In this document: in pieces, positions 35,422-39,734 of the stretch | Layout of the letters: each line of letters begins with the position of its first letter | How positions within the stretch are numbered: position 1 is the first letter of the stretch | Source of the DNA: Anaerobutyricum hallii DSM 3353 | Lineage (GTDB): Bacteria; Bacillota; Clostridia; Lachnospirales; Lachnospiraceae | Assembly (NCBI RefSeq): GCF_000173975.1 | Contig: NZ_ACEP01000109.1 | Location: 1 to 39,734 of the forward strand | DNA length: 39,734 bases | Direction: 5' to 3' | Position numbers and translations under genes: made by a program | Notes under the pieces: generated by a model | The model's database searches: none | What the model was told of the DNA's origin: nothing | What the model saw: only the letters and a program-made list of their open reading frames with translations

Positions 35422-35450
35422 TTGACTTTCTGAGGGGATATAGATAGGAT
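35422..35450 (+). promoter_or_regulatory. Promoter of the 126-aa precursor gene
   Basis: TTGACT (35422-35427) and TAGGAT (35445-35450) are 17 bp apart, giving a leader of about 50 nt before ATG 35506. The ribosome binding site AGGAAAGGA is strong, so high expression is expected. Confidence 0.7.
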
Positions 35451-35505
35451 AAAGAGAAAGATAAAACCAATGTAAAGGTCATATTTCAGGAAAGGATAAT
35501 TAATT

Positions 35506-35886
35506 ATGAAAACATATAAGAAGCCGGTAGTAACTGTTGACGCAGGAATGGCAGAGGGTGTTTATGCAGCAAGTGGTGCCAAGGGAAAATTAAATGTAGT
35601 ATATCATGGTGTATGGGACAGATGGGGAACTAATGGCGGCAAGGGTCTGGCAATGGCAGACTGGTCAGGTATTAATGGAACCATTACTTTAAATATCACT
35701 TTTAATGATACAGTAGATCAGGTTGAGACAGATAATGCTTCTGTGCAGGCATCCTGTTCAGGTAAGACTGCAACATTCACATTTGCAAGTACAGTATCAA
35801 ATTCGCTGACTATTGGAGTTCATCTGAATCATGGAACAAGCATTGATGATCTCAAGATGACAGGATTTACTTATTCTGTGAACTAA
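35506..35886 (+). CDS. Putative secreted/modified precursor protein with EGVYAASG leader
   Basis: This 126-aa protein starts MKTYKKPVVTVDAGMAEGVYAASG. This segment looks like a leader: basic and Pro-containing at first, acidic in the middle and ending in a small-residue site (VYAASG, 19-24), but without the hydrophobic core of a Sec signal peptide. The rest (about 25-126) is beta-rich, with aromatic residues (VWDRW, ADWSG), one cysteine (Cys84) and repeated Thr/Ser/Asn strands (GTITLNITFND, SGKTATFTFAS). The pattern is loosely like a carbohydrate-binding sandwich. It is expressed alone from its own strong promoter and followed by a good hairpin. Its neighbours suggest a precursor recognised by PqqD-like proteins, cut by the S26 protease and exported by the ABC protein. 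No modification site is proven. Confidence 0.75.
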   Translation: MKTYKKPVVTVDAGMAEGVYAASGAKGKLNVVYHGVWDRWGTNGGKGLAMADWSGINGTITLNITFNDTVDQVETDNASVQASCSGKTATFTFASTVSNSLTIGVHLNHGTSIDDLKMTGFTYSVN

Positions 35887-35910
35887 AGAGAATATCCACC
35901 TGACAAGAAA

Positions 35911-35943
35911 AGGGATTGAGTTAGAGTGTTTAACTCAATCCCT
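35911..35943. terminator. Bidirectional terminator between precursor and ABC exporter genes
   Basis: AGGGATTGAGTTA (35911-35923) and its perfect complement (35931-35943) form a 13-bp stem with a seven-base loop. On the minus strand it is followed by TTTTCTT, so it serves the exporter operon best; on the plus strand the tail is weaker. Confidence 0.85.
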
Positions 35944-35953
35944 GAAATTGATT

Positions 35954-37723
35954 TTAAAACGTTTGTATCATTTCATGAATTTCCACGTCATTTAGTATCT
36001 CACATTTCTTATCCCGTATCGCATAAACCCTGTTACAGATATTCAGAACCGTAGGCCTGTGTGTAGTTACAATGCAGGTTCTGGGGTAGGTATCCTGCAT
36101 GATATTTCGCAGGACTTTTCGCTCAGTAGTTACATCCAGTGCGGAGGTAGCCTCATCCAGCAGCAGGATCGGTGATCTGCGCAGTAATGCTCTGGCAATG
36201 GAGAGCCTCTGTGCCTGACCTTCGGAGAAACCTCCGCCCCGTTCCTTAACGATGCTTTCAATTCCATCCGGGAGTTTTTCCACAAAATCCCATGCACAGG
36301 CGAGTTTCAGCGCTTCAATAATTTCTTCATCTGTAGCATCCTGTTTCACATTTCGCATATTTTCTGCAATTGTTCCTGAAAACATTGTATTTCCCTGTGG
36401 CACATAGGAGAATAACTTCCTTGTAGAAGGGGACATATCAATCATGTGTTCATGATCTGTTCCGGCACATATATGAGAAGAACCCTCCTGCGGTGTCAGA
36501 AGAGACAGGATCAGGCGCAGCATAGTTGTCTTACCTTCACCGGAAGGTCCTACCAGAGCCACGATCTCATGAGGATAAGCCTCTATGGAAGCATTGGCGA
36601 AAACAGCAGTACCATTATGATAGGTATAACTGAGATCCTGCATGTTCAGACCGATTCCTTCTGACTTATGCTGCTTTTCGAAGTTGCGTACAGCAGAATC
36701 CTGACTGTAGTCCTCCTGCGGCATTTCCACGATATCCATCAGTCTTCCTGCCGAAATAGTCAGTGAGATGGCTGACGGAATCAGACTTACCAGAGAATTT
36801 ACTGAACTTGTCAATGTACCGGACAAAGACAGAAACATGGTCATAGTTCCGTAACTGATCGCATTGCTCCATACACGGTAAATTCCCCATCCATAACAGC
36901 TGTAGGATACGATAAATCCGATAATGGACATGAGAACAGAAGTCAGAATGGACATCTTCTGGAAGTCCAGTCTCATGTTAACATAATCTTTCTGAAGAGA
37001 TTTCAGTTTCTCTGTATAAAAGTGAATCAGGTCGAAAGCCTTGATCGTCTGGATATTGGAGAAAGCTTCCTGGTTAAATCCATAAAGCTTTGCATTCATA
37101 GCCGCACTTCTCTGGTTGTTATCACGCATTCGTTTCAGCAGCGGCTTTGAAAGCAGAGCACTGAAGGGAATTCCAAGCAGAGCAAAAAGTGCGAAAGTAG
37201 GGTCATAATAAAGCACGATTGCCAGTGCACTGATAAAACGAAAAGTATAAATGATCAGGTTGGGAATCCAGTTCAGGATTCCGCTTGAAATATTGGAGGC
37301 ATCGGAACTCCAGCGTGTCACCAGATCTCCGGTGTGGTAATCGGTCAGGGATTCCCAGTCAGTTACCAGCATTTTGGCAAAGATGTCGTTCTTGATTTCG
37401 GAGTCCACCTTCAGGTTAATGAAAGTAGAGGCATATCCGGATGCCTGCGAAACCAGAATGTTTGCGACAGAGAAGCCGATCATTGCGGCAAAGGTACTTA
37501 CAAGTTTCCCGGTCTGGTGTCCGGTAATAATATCTACCAGATCTCTGGAAATCAGACTGGAAACCAGAGAGACACCTGTTCCGACCAGACCAAGCAGTGT
37601 ATACAGGATCATGGCTTTCCAGTAACGTCTGCCGTACTGATAGATCCATAATGTCTGTTTCCACATTTTTTTCAGGGTTCCCTGTTTCAGGTGCTTCCAG
37701 ATCAGGAGTATTTTTTCTTTCAT
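35954..37723 (-). CDS. ABC exporter, fused permease-ATPase
   Basis: This 589-aa half-transporter has about six membrane helices (about 35-325) followed by an ATPase domain. The ATPase is intact: Walker A GPSGEGKTT (392-400), Q-loop Gln443 (YVPQGN), signature FSEGQ (499-503), Walker B LLLDEATSALD (about 520-530) and H-loop His555. The N-terminus lacks a C39 peptidase domain, so cleavage of any peptide cargo must come from another enzyme, such as the S26 protease nearby. It matches the D protein of lasso clusters in type. It is translated from a 4-bp overlap (ATGA) with the upstream kinase-like gene. Cargo assignment to the 126-aa protein is inference. Confidence 0.93.
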   Translation of the reverse strand: MKEKILLIWKHLKQGTLKKMWKQTLWIYQYGRRYWKAMILYTLLGLVGTGVSLVSSLISRDLVDIITGHQTGKLVSTFAAMIGFSVANILVSQASGYASTFINLKVDSEIKNDIFAKMLVTDWESLTDYHTGDLVTRWSSDASNISSGILNWIPNLIIYTFRFISALAIVLYYDPTFALFALLGIPFSALLSKPLLKRMRDNNQRSAAMNAKLYGFNQEAFSNIQTIKAFDLIHFYTEKLKSLQKDYVNMRLDFQKMSILTSVLMSIIGFIVSYSCYGWGIYRVWSNAISYGTMTMFLSLSGTLTSSVNSLVSLIPSAISLTISAGRLMDIVEMPQEDYSQDSAVRNFEKQHKSEGIGLNMQDLSYTYHNGTAVFANASIEAYPHEIVALVGPSGEGKTTMLRLILSLLTPQEGSSHICAGTDHEHMIDMSPSTRKLFSYVPQGNTMFSGTIAENMRNVKQDATDEEIIEALKLACAWDFVEKLPDGIESIVKERGGGFSEGQAQRLSIARALLRRSPILLLDEATSALDVTTERKVLRNIMQDTYPRTCIVTTHRPTVLNICNRVYAIRDKKCEILNDVEIHEMIQTF

Positions 37724-38886
37724 TGCAGCTTCTCCAGTTGATCAATGGTATTTTTCATCACACAGGCGGCAGAAGAATTCTTTGTACAGAGAAGATGTAG
37801 TACCGGCACGCGGTCAGCGATTTCCCCGGCAAAGAAAAGATTTTCTGAAAGCTGGCGTTCAGTCCATGCAGGGGAGATCATGCGCTGCATGACACGGAGG
37901 ACTTTTTCCGAAGGATTTAACTCTTCCAGATAATCTGTCTGCAGGTCGCGCCCAAGGAGGACAATTCCTCCGAGTTCATATGCTTCGGCAGTAAAAATCC
38001 CGGAAGTTCCGCACCAGGGGATGCCATAGACGATGATATGATCCTCCTTTAATCCAAGAAGATTCAGGTCTCCATTTAAGTACGGTGTGTCAAAAAGCTC
38101 ATGCCACAGAGCAGTGTGTGTGGATTTTCCCATTCCGGAATGACCGGAAAACAGCCATGCTTTTCCCTGATAGAGAACAGAAGCTGAGTGGATTGCAAAC
38201 AGTCCGTTTCTTTGTGCTGTAAAAAGGAAAAACAGCCGTATGGCGTGAAATAAATTTTCTATATTTGTTTCAGAAACCTGCGGGTGGCAGTAAATCCGTA
38301 CATAAGTACTATCTTTCAGCATATGAGCTTCGTAAAGATTCTGCATCTGTGGAAAAAGGACAACATAACGGTCGGGATTTTCAAAAACAGTCATTTCAGA
38401 ATTCTGCAGAAGAACCTGTCCGTAACAACGGCTGGGCGGAGGCGTGGTGACCAGTTCGATTTCCTGTGAGGTATCATCATCCGAAAATTCATGATAAAAA
38501 GGTTTGAAATTTGGGGAAATCAGTTCTGCAGAACCGTATAGTTTTATGCAGATTCCTGCGATTATCATAGAGACAGAAGGGATTGTTGAAATCAGGTGGA
38601 GATCTTCTGTGATCATTCCCATGGCTGTAAGCTGTGTCAGAAAATCTGTCACATCTTTCAGAAGTTCAGGATAATAAGACTCATCCAGTTGATAAGTCCT
38701 GGCAAGTATTTCTGCCAGTTGCTGCGGTTCGGCACCTTCATGATGCTGAAGTACATTCCACAGGAAAGTACTGGTCTCATTCAGCACAAAGCCTTTTTTC
38801 AGATCGGCAATCTGCTGACCATAAGGTAAGAGATAATTGATACCTTTGATTTTTCGAAGTGTATATCCGGGCTGACAATTGAACAT
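37720..38886 (-). CDS. PqqD-HPr kinase-like fusion (RiPP-type kinase)
   Basis: This 388-aa protein has a PqqD-like N-terminal domain (about 5-95; LRKIKGINYLLPYGQQIADL, KGFVLNETSTFLWNVLQ, DVTDFLTQLTAMGMI). A central region and an HPr kinase-type P-loop domain follow (from about 225: AIHSASVLYQGKAWLFSG, GHSGMGKST at 248-256, NGDLNLL with Asp273). In lasso clusters such as that of paeninodin an HprK-related kinase phosphorylates the precursor, and the PqqD part here could bind it directly. The start is ATG 38886 after AAAGGAATC; a longer frame to 39006 has no site. It is co-translated with the ABC exporter. Confidence 0.87.
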   Translation of the reverse strand: MFNCQPGYTLRKIKGINYLLPYGQQIADLKKGFVLNETSTFLWNVLQHHEGAEPQQLAEILARTYQLDESYYPELLKDVTDFLTQLTAMGMITEDLHLISTIPSVSMIIAGICIKLYGSAELISPNFKPFYHEFSDDDTSQEIELVTTPPPSRCYGQVLLQNSEMTVFENPDRYVVLFPQMQNLYEAHMLKDSTYVRIYCHPQVSETNIENLFHAIRLFFLFTAQRNGLFAIHSASVLYQGKAWLFSGHSGMGKSTHTALWHELFDTPYLNGDLNLLGLKEDHIIVYGIPWCGTSGIFTAEAYELGGIVLLGRDLQTDYLEELNPSEKVLRVMQRMISPAWTERQLSENLFFAGEIADRVPVLHLLCTKNSSAACVMKNTIDQLEKLQ

Positions 38887-38965
38887 GATAAAAAAGATTC
38901 CTTTCTTTTTCAAAGCCAAATCTTGTAAACTTATATATGTGTTGTGATGTCTGTGACTATAGCAA

Positions 38966-38995
38966 ATTATAACACTGAGGAGGGAAGAAATACAA
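38966..38995 (-). promoter_or_regulatory. Candidate promoter of the kinase-ABC exporter operon
   Basis: On the minus strand a perfect TATAAT (38971-38966) is preceded by a weak TTGTAT (38995-38990) with an 18-bp spacer. The leader before ATG 38886 is about 70 nt. Confidence 0.45.
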
Positions 38996-39226
38996 GCTAT
39001 TTCCAATTGATGTACAAAAGTATATAAGAGGCATGATGCAATATTTAGTAGAGAACGGGGTAGATATGTTGTATATTCAAAACAATGTGATATACAAGAT
39101 AAATAAGAATAATTGAAAATAAGAGTATCAAGCAGAGTTTCTAAAATAAGCTAGGAATTTTAAAATAAACATTTGGAATGAATTGAAAAAAGAAGTGTTG
39201 TGATATAACATATGAAGGGGAAAAGC

Positions 39227-39251
39227 GAAGGTTCGAATCCTTCGGTACCCA
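39227..39251 (+). tRNA. tRNA 3'-end remnant (T-arm plus acceptor strand), not a full tRNA
   Basis: GAAGG-TTCGAAT-CCTTC is a perfect T-arm with canonical loop, followed by the seven-base acceptor strand GGTACCC and discriminator A. No matching GGGTACC 5' strand, D-arm or anticodon arm lies upstream, and no CCA is encoded. Such 3' fragments are typical attachment-site scars of integrative elements. The isoacceptor cannot be assigned. Confidence 0.75.
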
Positions 39252-39296
39252 TTAGGAAGTGAATTAAAGATATATTAAAAATACTTGGAGGAAAAG

Positions 39297-39734
39297 ATGG
39301 GAAAATACTTTGGAACAGACGGTTTTCGCGGTGAAGCGAATGTAAATTTGACAGTAGACCACGCACGTAAGGTAGGCCGCTTTTTAGGCTGGTATTATGG
39401 TCAGTTAAAGAAACAGAGAGGGGATGATATACCGGCAAAGGTTGTCATCGGTAAGGATACACGCCGTTCAAGCTATATGTTTGAGTATGCGTTGGTTGCC
39501 GGGCTTACAGCCTCAGGTGCAGATGCGTATCTTTTGCATGTAACAACAACTCCTTCTGTGGCTTATGTAGCAAGAACAGAAGATTTTGATTGTGGTATTA
39601 TGATTTCTGCCAGCCATAATCCATACTATGATAATGGTATCAAGCTGATTAATGGCAATGGAGAAAAGATGGATGAAGCTACAATTAATCTTGTAGAAGC
39701 TTATCTTGATAGCGAGTTGGAAGTATTTGGTCGG
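39297..39734 (+). CDS. glmM: Phosphoglucosamine mutase GlmM (copy 2, partial at window edge)
   Basis: The first 146 codons of a second GlmM are present; the rest lies beyond the window. It differs from copy 1 (9144-10529) at residues 41, 45, 49, 131, 139 and 146 only, so identity is 140 of 146. FGTDGFRGEAN and the phosphoserine loop ISASHNP (Ser106) are intact, so the visible part looks functional. A stretch of more than 60 bases around the Ser106 codons is identical in both copies at synonymous sites too, which points to recent duplication or gene conversion. The site TTGGAGG precedes ATG 39297. Whether glmS also follows here cannot be seen. Confidence 0.95.
   Translation, partial: MGKYFGTDGFRGEANVNLTVDHARKVGRFLGWYYGQLKKQRGDDIPAKVVIGKDTRRSSYMFEYALVAGLTASGADAYLLHVTTTPSVAYVARTEDFDCGIMISASHNPYYDNGIKLINGNGEKMDEATINLVEAYLDSELEVFGR

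Larger units (their letters stand above)
38887..39296. other. AT-rich intergenic region with a tRNA remnant
   Basis: This 410-bp gap contains the leftward promoter candidate of the kinase-exporter operon (38966-38995) and a 25-nt tRNA 3'-end remnant (39227-39251). The remainder (about 39000-39220) shows no gene or repeat that I can support. The ribosome binding site TTGGAGG for the second glmM lies at its right end. Confidence 0.7.

Noticed and set aside
35273-35482. N-terminal extension of the S26 peptidase to 35482
   Set aside because: It would read through the palindrome and the promoter and has no ribosome binding site; ATG 35272 has a good one.
39160-39438. Leftward ORF containing MGTEGFEPS
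   Set aside because: This phrase is the well-known spurious translation of a tRNA 3' end read backwards, and the rest is antisense to glmM.
1-39734. CRISPR array
   Set aside because: No regularly spaced direct repeats were seen anywhere in the window.

Overview
The window looks like chromosomal DNA of a low-GC gut Firmicute, most likely Lachnospiraceae (relatives of Blautia, Dorea or Ruminococcus). The reasons are AT-rich DNA, purine-rich ribosome binding sites, sigma-A type promoters and the protein style of GlmM, GlmS and Ugd. The genus cannot be set from sequence alone.

Layout. (1) 1-5.4 kb is a very AT-rich accessory block. It holds a giant leftward gene, cut by the window edge, encoding a SIR2 - STAND NTPase - helical-repeat protein with the architecture of AVAST type 5-like phage defence. 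A divergent XerC/D-type tyrosine recombinase and an orphan 183-aa protein follow. (2) 5.4-12.4 kb makes nucleotide-sugar precursors. A UDP-glucuronate 4-epimerase and a UDP-glucose dehydrogenase fused to an N-terminal XRE DNA-binding domain run leftward. VanZ-like, glmM and glmS run rightward. (3) 12.4-14.0 kb is a junction with a small HTH protein, a possible short RNA, a decayed gene end and a strong terminator. (4) 14.0-29.1 kb is one tight rightward operon resembling a Gram-positive Pel exopolysaccharide locus: Stealth phosphotransferase, PelD-like receptor fused to a degenerate SDR domain, PelE-like, a large membrane protein, a DUF2194-like protein, PelF, PelG, DUF2304-like, two glycosyltransferases and a DUF4874/DUF4832 protein. 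A membrane-anchored paralogue of the last gene faces it (29.0-30.5 kb). A flippase plus GT2 pair follows (30.6-33.2 kb). (5) 33.2-38.9 kb is a compact set of nucleotidyltransferase, PqqD-like protein, SipW-like S26 peptidase, 126-aa putative precursor, ABC exporter and PqqD-HPr-kinase-like fusion. This is the accessory gene set of Firmicutes lasso-peptide clusters without the two lasso-forming enzymes, and I regard it as the best candidate for an undescribed system. (6) 38.9-39.7 kb has a 25-nt tRNA 3'-end remnant and then a second, 96%-identical copy of glmM, cut by the edge.

How it fits together. GlmS and GlmM feed UDP-GlcNAc, and Ugd plus the epimerase feed UDP-GlcA and UDP-GalA. The Pel-like inner-membrane complex and PelF would polymerise and export a hexosamine-type polymer, probably under cyclic-di-GMP control through an RxxD motif kept in the PelD-like protein. 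Stealth, GT2, GT4 and the flippase would build or decorate a second glycan. The two directly repeated glmM copies bracket about 30 kb of surface-glycan and peptide genes, which makes this block a plausible unit of gain, loss or exchange.
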